Assembly: GCA_965222725.1 (NCBI GenBank) | Contig: OZ244969.1 | Location: 682,001-746,000 of the forward strand | Direction of reading: 5' to 3' | Length of the DNA stretch: 64,000 nt | DNA from: GCA-2748575 sp965222725 | GTDB lineage: Bacteria > Pseudomonadota > Gammaproteobacteria > Pseudomonadales > Ketobacteraceae | Shown: positions 10,344-18,184 of the stretch, piece after piece | Position numbering within the stretch: the stretch's first letter is position 1 | Layout: the number at the start of each line of letters is the position of its first letter | Program-made: the position numbers and the translations under genes | The notes under the pieces: generated by a model | The model's input: only the letters and a program-made list of their open reading frames with translations | Databases searched by the model: none | Told to the model about the DNA's origin: nothing

Positions 10344-10378
10344 AAAAAAACCTCATAAACCGTTAACTGTCTATGAGG
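10344..10378 (-). terminator. Intrinsic terminator after pilI
   Basis: Read on the minus strand, a 7-bp stem (10372-10378 with 10351-10357) is followed directly by seven T (10344-10350). The stem overlaps the pilI stop codon. It should end a share of pilG-pilH-pilI transcripts before pilJ. Confidence 0.7.
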
Positions 10379-10907
10379 CCACATTCATAAATTGCGGGTC
10401 TTGCGCAAGGGTGTGAAGACTGAAAATCCCCCACACCTCGTCATCTCTCCGGTAGGCACCTTTCAGATACGGACGGGTTACCTGAAAGGAACCGGGCAAC
10501 TCGTTCACAAAGGAGTCTATGGAAAAATGCTGCATCCCTAATACGGCATCTACTACCAGGCCGCTGTATAATTCTCCGCGTTCGATCACCAGCAAACGTC
10601 GCCGTTTGAGGGGAAATTCCGACACACGGTCTAAAAATGACATCAGATCCAGCACCGGCATTAACCGGCCCCGGACGTTGGCTACCCCTTTCACCCAGGA
10701 CTGTACACCAGGCACCTGGGTAAAACGCGGTACGTGTAAGATTTCAGCCACTTCCCGCATGGGCACCACAAAGCGATTCCCTGCCAGTGAAAAGCCCACC
10801 CCGCTCCACATGGTTTTTGCAGCCACCTGCTGGGGCAGATCACTGGCATGCTCGCGGCTACGCTTTTCAATGTCGACTAACTTGTTAAATGCAGGTGAAT
10901 CAGCCAT
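10371..10907 (-). CDS. pilI: CheW-like adaptor PilI
   Basis: A 178-residue CheW-family adaptor that would link PilJ to the kinase ChpA. The CheW beta-barrel is visible from about residue 35 (GVGFSLAGNRFVVPM), followed by VKGVANVRGRLMPVLDL, the conserved stretch of the family. It lies 11 bases after pilH and shares its transcript. The ribosome-binding site before the chosen ATG is weak, so it may depend on translational coupling with pilH. An intrinsic terminator overlaps its stop codon. Confidence 0.92.
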   Translation of the reverse strand: MADSPAFNKLVDIEKRSREHASDLPQQVAAKTMWSGVGFSLAGNRFVVPMREVAEILHVPRFTQVPGVQSWVKGVANVRGRLMPVLDLMSFLDRVSEFPLKRRRLLVIERGELYSGLVVDAVLGMQHFSIDSFVNELPGSFQVTRPYLKGAYRRDDEVWGIFSLHTLAQDPQFMNVAS

Positions 10908-10918
10908 GAATTATTCAG

Positions 10919-11281
10919 TTATCCCAGTACCCGTTTAATGGTTTCCAGTAACAGCTTTTCGTCCACCGGTTTGGTCAGGTAATCGCTGGCGCCCTGACGC
11001 TTGCCCCACACCTTGTCAGTTTCCTGATCCTTGGTGGTAACGATAATCACCGGTATATGCTTGGTTTCTTCGTTCTTGCTGATCTGGCGGGTAGCCTGAA
11101 AACCGTTCAACCCGGGCATAACCACATCCATCAGGACCACGTCCGGAATTTCCTGGCGCGCCACAGCAACACCATCAGCGCCATTATCCGCTGTAATAAT
11201 CTCGAAGCCGTTCTTTTCGAGAATCTCTTTAAATTTGTACGTTTCTGTTGGTGAATCATCAACGATCAGTACGCGAGGCAT
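10919..11281 (-). CDS. pilH: Twitching motility response regulator PilH
   Basis: A 120-residue stand-alone CheY-like receiver. The acidic pair (VDDSP), the phospho-acceptor aspartate in VLMDVVMPG and the lysine in LTKPVDE are all present. A strong GGAGGAG ribosome-binding site precedes the ATG. In Pseudomonas PilH acts with PilG downstream of ChpA in pilus retraction and cAMP control. It follows pilG by 49 bases. Confidence 0.93.
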   Translation of the reverse strand: MPRVLIVDDSPTETYKFKEILEKNGFEIITADNGADGVAVARQEIPDVVLMDVVMPGLNGFQATRQISKNEETKHIPVIIVTTKDQETDKVWGKRQGASDYLTKPVDEKLLLETIKRVLG

Positions 11282-11330
11282 AACTCCTCCAGTTCAAAAC
11301 TCTTTGGCACAGCTAAAAAAGGAATGGCAA

Positions 11331-11711
11331 TTAACTAACGTGTTCGCGAATTGCGCCCAATAACTCTTCTTTACTGAAAGGCTTGGTCAGGTATTGGTCG
11401 GAACCAACAATCCGCCCTTTTGCTTTGTCAAAAAGCCCGTCTTTACTGGAAAGCATGATCACCGGTGTGGTTTTGAAACCACTGTTATTCTTGATCAGCG
11501 CACAGGTCTGATACCCGTCGAGGCGTGGCATCATAATATCCACGAAAATGATATTGGGCTGCGTGTCAGCGATCTTGGAAAGCGCATCAAAACCGTCTGT
11601 TGCAGTAATCACCGTACAGCCCGCTTTCTTCAGGAGAGTTTCAGCCGTACGACGAATGGTCTTACTGTCGTCAATGACCATTACTTTTAGGTTTTCAAAA
11701 TTGTCTTCCAT
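11331..11711 (-). CDS. pilG: Twitching motility response regulator PilG
   Basis: A 126-residue CheY-like receiver, the first gene of the leftward pil-chp operon. It has the acidic pocket (VIDDSKT), the acceptor aspartate in FVDIMMPRLDG and the conserved lysine in LTKPFSKEE. It is transcribed away from gshB, the same divergent arrangement as in Pseudomonas. A plausible promoter lies about 50 bases upstream. Confidence 0.93.
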   Translation of the reverse strand: MEDNFENLKVMVIDDSKTIRRTAETLLKKAGCTVITATDGFDALSKIADTQPNIIFVDIMMPRLDGYQTCALIKNNSGFKTTPVIMLSSKDGLFDKAKGRIVGSDQYLTKPFSKEELLGAIREHVS

Positions 11712-12090
11712 CGACGGTGCCTTTTGTATTTAGCAACGAAAAATAAAGCCTTATGAATATAGTTATAATACAGTATGGGGAGTACGCAAACTTCAAGTCA
11801 CGATTAATTGCGAAGAATTCCTCAAACACGCGAATATTTAACATAGATTGGCCATCTGATCTATAAACTATTGTCAGTAAAGTGTTTTTTTGTTTTTAAT
11901 TTGCGCGCTGGTTTTTATAACAAGATAAGCTATCAGCCTGCAGTTCTATAATTTTTTGATTAACCTTTGCTCACATTGCTGGTCAGATATTCTGCGGTTA
12001 TGGAACGCTGCATTTTAAGAATCGGGGTTAAAGAATACACCGTTAAGGGTATGATGTGCCCCACCCGAAAGATATAGAGAGAACAGATTC
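11712..12090. other. AT-rich divergent intergenic region between pilG and gshB
   Basis: These 379 bases are clearly richer in A and T than the flanking genes and hold no credible coding frame. They must carry the promoters for the leftward pil-chp operon and the rightward gshB operon. Only the pilG-side promoter could be pointed to; no operator or riboswitch-like structure was recognised. Confidence 0.6.
11762..11789 (-). promoter_or_regulatory. Candidate sigma-70 promoter of the pil-chp operon
   Basis: On the minus strand TTGCGT (11784-11789) and TATAAC (11762-11767) are spaced by 16 bases, and the -10 box lies about 50 bases before the pilG start. The -10 matches the consensus at five of six positions, the -35 at only three. 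Confidence 0.4.
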
Positions 12091-13050
12091 ATGTCCCTGA
12101 AAGTCGGCGTCATCATGGACCCCATTCATACCATTACCTACAAAAAAGACAGCACCATGGCCATGCTGTGGGCCGCCCAGGATAAAAACTGGGAGCTCTA
12201 TTATATGGAACAGGACGATCTTTTTATTGAGGAGGGCATTGCCCGCAGCGTCTGCAAACATTTGCGGGTATTCCGGGATCCGGAACGCTGGTGGGAATTC
12301 GGCGACACGGTAACGATGACCCTGGGCGACCTGGACGTGATCCTGATGCGCAAAGACCCGCCCTTTGACATGGATTTCATCTACACCACCTACATCCTGG
12401 ACAAGGCCGAACAGGACGGCACGCTGGTGGTGAACAAACCCCAGAGCCTGCGGGACTGCAACGAAAAGGTCTTCGCCACCCACTTCCCCCAGTGTTGCAC
12501 CCCCACGCTGGTCAGCGCCCACGCCGACAAGATCAAAAGCTTTACCCGGCAGCACGGTGACGTCATCCTCAAACCCCTGCACGGCATGGGCGGCGCCTCC
12601 ATCTTCCGCACCGGCGGCAGCGACCCCAACCTGAATGTGATCATTGAAACCCTGACCCACCACGGCACCACCCCCGCCATGGCCCAGCGCTACATTCCCG
12701 AAATCAGCAAAGGCGACAAGCGCATCATCGTGATCGACGGCGAACCGGTGCCCTTCTGCCTGGCCCGCATTCCCAGCGAGGGGGAAACCCGCGGCAATCT
12801 GGCAGCAGGCGGAACCGGCGTAGTGCAACCCTTAAGTGACAGAGATCGCTGGATCTGTGAGCAAGTGCGAGACACGCTCATTGAAAAAGAGCTAATATTC
12901 GTGGGGTTAGATGTGATTGGCGACTATTTAACGGAAGTTAATGTGACCAGCCCCACCTGTATCAGGGAAATCGACGCCGGCGGCAACACGGATATTGCCG
13001 GTGAGCTGATGAATGTCCTGGAAGAGAAAGTCAAAACAAGAAAAGCCTAG
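12091..13050 (+). CDS. gshB: Glutathione synthetase
   Basis: A 319-residue ATP-grasp enzyme joining gamma-glutamylcysteine and glycine to make glutathione. It starts with SLKVGVIMDP, a typical GshB opening. It contains the ATP-binding loop LKPLHGMGGASIFR near residue 155, the RIIVIDGEPVPFCLAR strand and the metal-binding end VNVTSPTCIREI. The length matches the family (about 315). It heads the rightward operon and is followed five bases later by a tonB-like gene, as in Pseudomonas. Glutathione supply fits the several GST proteins further along the window. Confidence 0.95.
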   Translation: MSLKVGVIMDPIHTITYKKDSTMAMLWAAQDKNWELYYMEQDDLFIEEGIARSVCKHLRVFRDPERWWEFGDTVTMTLGDLDVILMRKDPPFDMDFIYTTYILDKAEQDGTLVVNKPQSLRDCNEKVFATHFPQCCTPTLVSAHADKIKSFTRQHGDVILKPLHGMGGASIFRTGGSDPNLNVIIETLTHHGTTPAMAQRYIPEISKGDKRIIVIDGEPVPFCLARIPSEGETRGNLAAGGTGVVQPLSDRDRWICEQVRDTLIEKELIFVGLDVIGDYLTEVNVTSPTCIREIDAGGNTDIAGELMNVLEEKVKTRKA

Positions 13051-13055
13051 CAATA

Positions 13056-13940
13056 ATGGCAGCAGTCTACGAATCCCCACAAGTCTCCGCAAATGACCGG
13101 TTCATGTTCACCACCTTCCTGGCGGGGGTGCTGCACGCCATCCTGATTCTGGGCATTGGCTGGTCTTATGTGGAACACAAATCCGCCTCCCCCAGCCTGG
13201 AAGTGGTGCTGGCGCAGCACAAATCCGAGCAGGAACCGGAGGATGCCGACTTCCTGGCTCAGGTAAGCCAGCAGGGCAGCGGCACGCTGGAGGAAAAGCG
13301 GGAAGTGACTACCACGGAAATGGCCAATTTCGAAGATAACGTGGTGCGCAAGATTGATCCTGTGCAGCAGCAGGCCACCCGCAAGCCGAAGGAAGACACC
13401 ACCAAGCTGGTATCCACCAACGCGCCCAGCCGCAATAAAACGGCTATCAAATCGCCGGAGGACATTGATCCGGAAACGGAGCTGGCGAAAGAATCCAATG
13501 TATCGCTGTTACAGCGCAGTCTGGAAATTGCCAGCCTGGAGGCGGAGCTGGCGGAGAAGCGTCAGGAACATGCCAAGCGGCCCCGCAAGCGGCAGTTGAC
13601 GGCGGTGAGCACCAAGAGTGTGGCGGATGCCTATTATCTTTCCAACTGGCAGGAACGGGTGGAACGGATCGGGAATCAGTTTTACCCGGCAGAAGCGCGG
13701 CGCAAAAAACTGTACGGGAATGTGCGCCTGATGGTGGCGGTGGATGCCGAGGGCAAGGTGCTGGAGATCCGGGTGTTGAAGCCATCGGGCAAGAAGGTGC
13801 TGGATCAGGCGGCCATTCAGGTGGTGAGGCGGGCTGCGCCTTATGCGCCATTCCCGGAGGAGATCCGGAAGAATACGGATATTCTGGAGATTATCCGGAC
13901 CTTCAAGTTTGAGAAGGGGGATTATCTTTCCAGCTCGTGA
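13056..13940 (+). CDS. tonB: TonB-family energy transducer
   Basis: A 294-residue protein with one N-terminal membrane helix (about residues 17-36), a charged Glu/Lys-rich central region and a C-terminal TonB domain (YPAEARRKKLYGNVRLMV, then APYAPFPEEIR). It would carry energy from an inner-membrane ExbB/ExbD complex to outer-membrane receptors, but no exbB or exbD is present here. Its place next to gshB matches the Pseudomonas tonB3 gene, which has been linked to twitching motility; that link is known only for Pseudomonas. Confidence 0.88.
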   Translation: MAAVYESPQVSANDRFMFTTFLAGVLHAILILGIGWSYVEHKSASPSLEVVLAQHKSEQEPEDADFLAQVSQQGSGTLEEKREVTTTEMANFEDNVVRKIDPVQQQATRKPKEDTTKLVSTNAPSRNKTAIKSPEDIDPETELAKESNVSLLQRSLEIASLEAELAEKRQEHAKRPRKRQLTAVSTKSVADAYYLSNWQERVERIGNQFYPAEARRKKLYGNVRLMVAVDAEGKVLEIRVLKPSGKKVLDQAAIQVVRRAAPYAPFPEEIRKNTDILEIIRTFKFEKGDYLSSS

Positions 13941-14268
13941 GGTTGTGGGTTTTGGGGTTCTTTCGGGGGCTGGGTCGGGTTGTGAGTGGGTATTCCAGGG
14001 GCTTTGCGCAGCCGAGCATCGCAGGCCAAGCCGGATAGAGCGAGCGTTGTCTGAGCCCGCAGGGCGAGTTTAGCGAGCGCCGGATTGGCCGAGAAGCACA
14101 GGGAACCCGAAGGGCAAGCGGTGCCCCCGGAACAGGCACATACCCCGCCAGACACGGCGAACCATCAACACCACCAAAACCCATCACACCATCCCCACCC
14201 CAAAAACCCCAACAAAGCCACAAAATTTCCCCTTGCGATCCCCCCCCATTCCGCCCAATATTAACTTT
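13941..14268. other. Non-coding gap between tonB and yqgE with a structured repeat-like element
   Basis: This 328-base gap holds no convincing gene. Its centre (about 14001-14140) is rich in GAGCG, GGGCGAG and CCCGAAGGGC words and contains a long imperfect inverted repeat. The end before yqgE is a C-rich, A-rich stretch almost without T (about 14160-14260). No obvious ribosome-binding site precedes yqgE. Confidence 0.55.
14024..14090. repeat. Inverted repeat, possibly a dispersed genomic repeat
   Basis: GGCCAAGCCGG at 14024-14034 pairs with CCGGATTGGCC at 14080-14090 with one mismatch. They enclose 45 bases with internal repeats of the type GAGCGAGCG and TAGCGAGCG. The style resembles short dispersed repeats of gammaproteobacterial genomes, but only one copy is in this window, so repetition is inferred. 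Confidence 0.4.
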
Positions 14269-14838
14269 ATGGACCCAGTAAAACACACATCATTAAAAAG
14301 CCACTTTCTGATCGCCATGCCCAGTATGGCCGACCCCAACTTCAGTCACTCGCTCACCTACCTGTGCGAGCACAATGAAGAAGGCGCCATGGGCATCGTC
14401 GTCAACCGTCCCATGGACCTCACCCTGGGCGAAGTCTTCACACACCTCAAAATCATCGGCTACGACGAAGACTACGACGACCACCCGGTCATGAACGGCG
14501 GCCCCGTACAAATGGAACGCGGCTTTGTGCTGCACCGCTCCGACTACCCCTGGGACGCCAGCGCCGAAGTCGACAACGGCATTCACCTGGCCACCTCCCA
14601 GGACATCCTCGAAGCCATCGCCCACAACCAGGGTCCCAAAGAACACCTGGTCGCCCTGGGCTACGCTGGCTGGGGCCCCGGCCAGCTCGACGAAGAAATG
14701 ACCCACAATGCCTGGCTCAGCGTACCCGCCAATCCCGACATTATTTTCTCCACCCCCCAGGAACAACGCTGGCAAGCCGCCGCCGACCTGCTGGGCGTGG
14801 ACCTGTCACTGCTCTCACTGGACGCCGGGCACGCCTGA
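14269..14838 (+). CDS. yqgE: YqgE/AlgH family protein
   Basis: A 189-residue protein of the UPF0301 (YqgE/AlgH) family, whose biochemical role is not settled. Family hallmarks are FLIAMPSMADPNF near the N-terminus, GIVVNRPM, VMNGGPVQ and LGYAGWGPGQL. The ATG at 14269 was chosen; the frame could open earlier at a TTG (14233) but that adds residues not usual in the family. It precedes ruvX by three bases, the usual partner in many gammaproteobacteria. Confidence 0.92.
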   Translation: MDPVKHTSLKSHFLIAMPSMADPNFSHSLTYLCEHNEEGAMGIVVNRPMDLTLGEVFTHLKIIGYDEDYDDHPVMNGGPVQMERGFVLHRSDYPWDASAEVDNGIHLATSQDILEAIAHNQGPKEHLVALGYAGWGPGQLDEEMTHNAWLSVPANPDIIFSTPQEQRWQAAADLLGVDLSLLSLDAGHA

Positions 14839-14841
14839 ACC

Positions 14842-15279
14842 ATGACCACCGACAAACCCAGCACCCTGCTGGCCTTTGACTGGGGCACGCAAAAAATCGG
14901 CGTCGCTGTGGGCCAGACACTCACGCAAACCGCCACCCCCCTGAAAGAACTCCCCGCCCGGGACGGCATTCCCCAATGGGACATGATCGAAAAACTGGTG
15001 GCGGAATGGCAGCCCGACGCCTTTGTAGTCGGCCTGCCCCTCAATATGGATGACACAGAAACCGAATATACTCCCCGGGCCAGAAAATTCGGCAATCGCC
15101 TTAACGCGCGATTTGGTTTACCTTGGTTCGGCGTGGACGAGCGGCTCTCCAGTTTCGACGCTCGCAAAACCATCGCGGCCAACACCCGGCAAACCGGCGT
15201 TGCCCCCAAAAAGGGCCGCCTGGTAGACAGCGTCGCTGCCGCACTGATTCTGGAAACCTGGTTTTCCACACACTGCTAA
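14842..15279 (+). CDS. ruvX: Pre-16S rRNA nuclease / Holliday junction resolvase-like YqgF (RuvX)
   Basis: A 145-residue RNase H-fold nuclease. The acidic active-site residues are visible in LLAFDWGTQKIGVAVG (Asp), in VDERLSS (Glu) and in VDSVAAALIL (Asp). The family is needed for maturation of the 5' end of 16S rRNA. It lies between yqgE (3-base gap) and pyrR (17-base gap) in the same operon. Confidence 0.93.
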   Translation: MTTDKPSTLLAFDWGTQKIGVAVGQTLTQTATPLKELPARDGIPQWDMIEKLVAEWQPDAFVVGLPLNMDDTETEYTPRARKFGNRLNARFGLPWFGVDERLSSFDARKTIAANTRQTGVAPKKGRLVDSVAAALILETWFSTHC

Positions 15280-15296
15280 CGAGATTGGAAAGCATT

Positions 15297-15803
15297 ATGT
15301 CGATTCTCTCCGTTGAACCCCTGATCAATGAGATGGCCAACCAGCTGCGTTTATTACTGCAGGAACGCGGCATCAAGAATCCCGCCATGGTAGGCATTCA
15401 CACCGGCGGCGCCTGGATCGCCGAGGCACTGCACAAACAGCTGAACCTGGAACAGCCACTGGGTCTGCTGGATATCACTTTCTACCGCGACGATTTCACC
15501 CAGAAAGGATTGCACCCCAGCGTCAAGCCATCACAGCTGCCCTTTGTGACCGAAGACCAGCACCTGATACTGGTGGATGATGTGGTCATGAGCGGCCGCA
15601 CCATTCGCGCCGCCATGAATGAACTGTTCGACTACGGCCGCCCCGCATCGGTGATACTGGCCACACTGGTGAGCCTGCCGGGCCGCGAACTGCCCATCCA
15701 GCCGGATGTTGTTGGAAAAGCCATGGATTTATCCCCCCGCCAGCGCGTAAAATTGACCGGCCCCGAGCCCCTGGGCCTGGAACTGACGGAAGTGGATAAC
15801 TGA
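15297..15803 (+). CDS. pyrR: Bifunctional pyr operon regulator / uracil phosphoribosyltransferase PyrR
   Basis: A 168-residue type I phosphoribosyltransferase. The PRPP-binding motif reads LILVDDVVMSGRTIRAA near residue 95, and GIHTGGAWIAEAL and DITFYRDDF match PyrR. The ATG at 15297 gives the family's usual length; the longer open frame reaching back into ruvX is a different-frame extension. It sits five bases before pyrB, as in Pseudomonas. I saw no clear PyrR attenuator, so an RNA-binding role is not shown here. Confidence 0.92.
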   Translation: MSILSVEPLINEMANQLRLLLQERGIKNPAMVGIHTGGAWIAEALHKQLNLEQPLGLLDITFYRDDFTQKGLHPSVKPSQLPFVTEDQHLILVDDVVMSGRTIRAAMNELFDYGRPASVILATLVSLPGRELPIQPDVVGKAMDLSPRQRVKLTGPEPLGLELTEVDN

Positions 15804-15808
15804 TTACG

Positions 15809-16819
15809 ATGACCATGGCGACCACCGCAAAACCTCCGCACCAACTGCAACTCACCGACGACGGACAGCTCAAGCATTTCTTAACCACTGAAGGGTTGTC
15901 CCGGGAATTACTGACTGAAATCCTCGATATCGCCGACTCCTTTGTGAGTGTGGAGCAGCAAGCGGTAAAGAAAGTCCCCCTGCTGCGGGGCCGCACGGTG
16001 GTGAATTTATTCTTTGAAGCCAGCACCCGCACCCGTACCACCTTCGAGCTGGCCGCCAAGCGGTTGTCCGCCGACGTACTCAATATCAACATCAGCCAGT
16101 CCGCCACCTCCAAGGGCGAATCCTTGATGGACATGCTCTGGAACCTGGAAGCCATGGCCAGTGACATGTTTATTGTGCGCCACGAAAACAGCGGCGCCGC
16201 CCACTTCATTGCCGAGCATGTGGCCCCCAACGTGGCCGTGATCAACGCCGGGGACGGTCGTCATGCTCACCCCACCCAGGCCATGCTGGACATGTACACC
16301 ATCCGCCGCCACAAGGGCGGTTTTGAAAATCTTTCAGTGGCTATCGTGGGCGACATCACCCACTCCCGGGTGGCCCGCTCCCAGATACACGCCCTGCGCG
16401 GTCTGGGCACGGAAGATATTCGCGTGATCGGCCCCAAGACCCTGGTGCCTTCCCACATTGAAGCCCTGGGCGCCAAGATTTATCACAACATGGAACAGGG
16501 CCTGAAAGGCGTGGACGTGGTCATTATGCTGCGCCTGCAGCGGGAACGTATGACCTCTGCCCTGCTCCCCAGCGAACATGAGTTTTACCGGCTCTACGGT
16601 TTAACCCGGGAAAAGCTGGCCTTTGCCCACCCGGAAGCCATTGTCATGCACCCTGGCCCCATTAACCGCGGAGTGGAAATCGAAACTGCCGTGGCCGATG
16701 GCCCCCAGTCCGTGATTCTGAAACAGGTGAACTATGGCATTGCCGTGCGCATGGCGGTGCTGTCCATGGCCATGAGCGGGCAAACCGCCAGCGCCGAAGC
16801 CAGAGGGGAGGAGCAGTAA
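15809..16819 (+). CDS. pyrB: Aspartate carbamoyltransferase catalytic chain
   Basis: A 336-residue enzyme forming carbamoyl-aspartate, the first committed step of pyrimidine synthesis. The carbamoyl phosphate site reads FFEASTRTRTTFE near residue 70. GDGRHAHPTQAMLDMY and MLRLQRERM supply aspartate binding. It has the extended N-terminus of the Pseudomonas-type class A enzyme, which assembles with the inactive dihydroorotase-like chain encoded one base after its stop. No regulatory pyrI chain is present. Confidence 0.95.
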   Translation: MTMATTAKPPHQLQLTDDGQLKHFLTTEGLSRELLTEILDIADSFVSVEQQAVKKVPLLRGRTVVNLFFEASTRTRTTFELAAKRLSADVLNINISQSATSKGESLMDMLWNLEAMASDMFIVRHENSGAAHFIAEHVAPNVAVINAGDGRHAHPTQAMLDMYTIRRHKGGFENLSVAIVGDITHSRVARSQIHALRGLGTEDIRVIGPKTLVPSHIEALGAKIYHNMEQGLKGVDVVIMLRLQRERMTSALLPSEHEFYRLYGLTREKLAFAHPEAIVMHPGPINRGVEIETAVADGPQSVILKQVNYGIAVRMAVLSMAMSGQTASAEARGEEQ

Positions 16820-16820
16820 G

Positions 16821-18155
16821 ATGGATTACAGTCTTGAAGGCCGCCCCGCGGCGAACCTCTGCCTCAAACAGGTACGGGTGATTAATCCCGGCCGCCAGCA
16901 GGATGAAGTGACCGACGTCTACATTCACCACGGTGAAGTGGCCGGCTTTGGCCAGGCACCGGAAGGCTTCAACGGTGAAACCATCAATTGCAACGGCTTC
17001 TGGCTGCTGCCCGGTGCCGTGGACCTGAGCGCCCGCCTGTGCGAACCGGGCTTTGAACACAAAGGCAATATCCACACAGAATCCAAAGCGGCAGCCGCCG
17101 GTGGCATTACCCACCTGGTATGCCCGCCGGATACCAAGCCGGTCATCGACACCCCCGCCGTCGCCAACCTGATCAAGGAAAAAGCCTATCAGTCCGGCTA
17201 CGCCCACGTGCTGCCCCTGGGCGCCATGACCAGCGGACTGGAAGGGGAAATGCTCAGCGAGATGCGTGCCTTGCAGGAAGCCGGCTGCATCGGTGTCACC
17301 CAGTTACGCCGCCCCATCAAGAATGCCAAAGTGCTGCTGCGCTGCCTGGAATATGCCGCCACTTTTAATATTACGGTGTTTTTCCAGAGCGAAGACAGCG
17401 CCCTGGCTGCCGGTGGTGTAGCCCATGGCGGCATGCAGGCGACAAGGCTGGGTTTGCCCGGCATTCCCGCCACCGCAGAAACCATCGGCCTGTGCCGCGA
17501 CCTGTTACTGGTAGAACAAACCGGTGTGCGCGCCCACTTCGGACAGCTGTCCTGCGCCCGCAGTGTCGAGGTGCTGGCCGCCGCCCAACGCCGCGGCTTA
17601 CCGGTAACCGCCGACGTTTCCGCCCATCAGCTGACTTTTACGGAAGAATACGTGGACGGTTACAACAGCATTCACCATGTGATTCCTCCTTACCGTACCG
17701 AAGCCGATCGCCAGGCTTTATTAGACGGTGTGAACGAAGGCATTATCGGCATGATCTGCTCCGATCATCAGCCTCACGAAGCCGCCGCCAAAGCCGCACC
17801 TTTTGCAGTAACTGACCCCGGCATTTCCGCATTGGAATCGTTTCTGCCGGCCACTTACCGCTGGGTCAAAGAAAACAAGCTGGACGTGAACCGCTGGGTA
17901 AACGCCTTCAGCACCAACGCCGCAAAACTGTTGTCCATTGATGCCGGTCAGATCCTGAATGACGAACCCGCCAACCTGGTGCTGTTCAACCCCGATGGCA
18001 AAACGGAAATGACAACGGATGCATTATTATCCGAAGGCAAAAACAGCCCCTGGCTGAACCAGTCGTTGCCCGGCAAGGTGCTGCTGACATTGTGTGATGG
18101 GCATATTACTTATGCCGGTGGCATTCACGAGGCTGCCAACCACAACAACCGGTAA
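16821..18155 (+). CDS. pyrC': Inactive dihydroorotase-like subunit PyrC' of aspartate carbamoyltransferase
   Basis: A 444-residue dihydroorotase homologue. Where active enzymes have the HxH zinc ligands (DLHVHLREPG type), this one reads DLSARLCEPG, so both histidines are gone. ICSDHQPHE and other outer features of the fold remain. Such non-catalytic chains are known from Pseudomonas, where they are needed to build the active carbamoyltransferase dodecamer. It starts one base after pyrB. A true dihydroorotase must be encoded elsewhere. No terminator was seen after it, and the next gene begins 29 bases on. Confidence 0.9.
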   Translation: MDYSLEGRPAANLCLKQVRVINPGRQQDEVTDVYIHHGEVAGFGQAPEGFNGETINCNGFWLLPGAVDLSARLCEPGFEHKGNIHTESKAAAAGGITHLVCPPDTKPVIDTPAVANLIKEKAYQSGYAHVLPLGAMTSGLEGEMLSEMRALQEAGCIGVTQLRRPIKNAKVLLRCLEYAATFNITVFFQSEDSALAAGGVAHGGMQATRLGLPGIPATAETIGLCRDLLLVEQTGVRAHFGQLSCARSVEVLAAAQRRGLPVTADVSAHQLTFTEEYVDGYNSIHHVIPPYRTEADRQALLDGVNEGIIGMICSDHQPHEAAAKAAPFAVTDPGISALESFLPATYRWVKENKLDVNRWVNAFSTNAAKLLSIDAGQILNDEPANLVLFNPDGKTEMTTDALLSEGKNSPWLNQSLPGKVLLTLCDGHITYAGGIHEAANHNNR

Positions 18156-18184
18156 ATAAACGAACCAACCCCAAGATCAAAACC

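Noticed and set aside
11712..12090. Transfer RNA or riboswitch in the AT-rich gap
   Set aside because: No cloverleaf, CCA end or recognised aptamer pattern could be traced.
12043..12828. 261-residue minus-strand frame over gshB
   Set aside because: gshB on the plus strand has the full ATP-grasp motif set; the antisense frame has none.
14233..14268. Upstream TTG start for yqgE
   Set aside because: It would add twelve residues not typical of the family; the ATG at 14269 gives the expected N-terminus.
15123..15296. 58-residue extension of PyrR into ruvX
   Set aside because: It overlaps ruvX in another frame; the ATG at 15297 gives the usual PyrR start and length.
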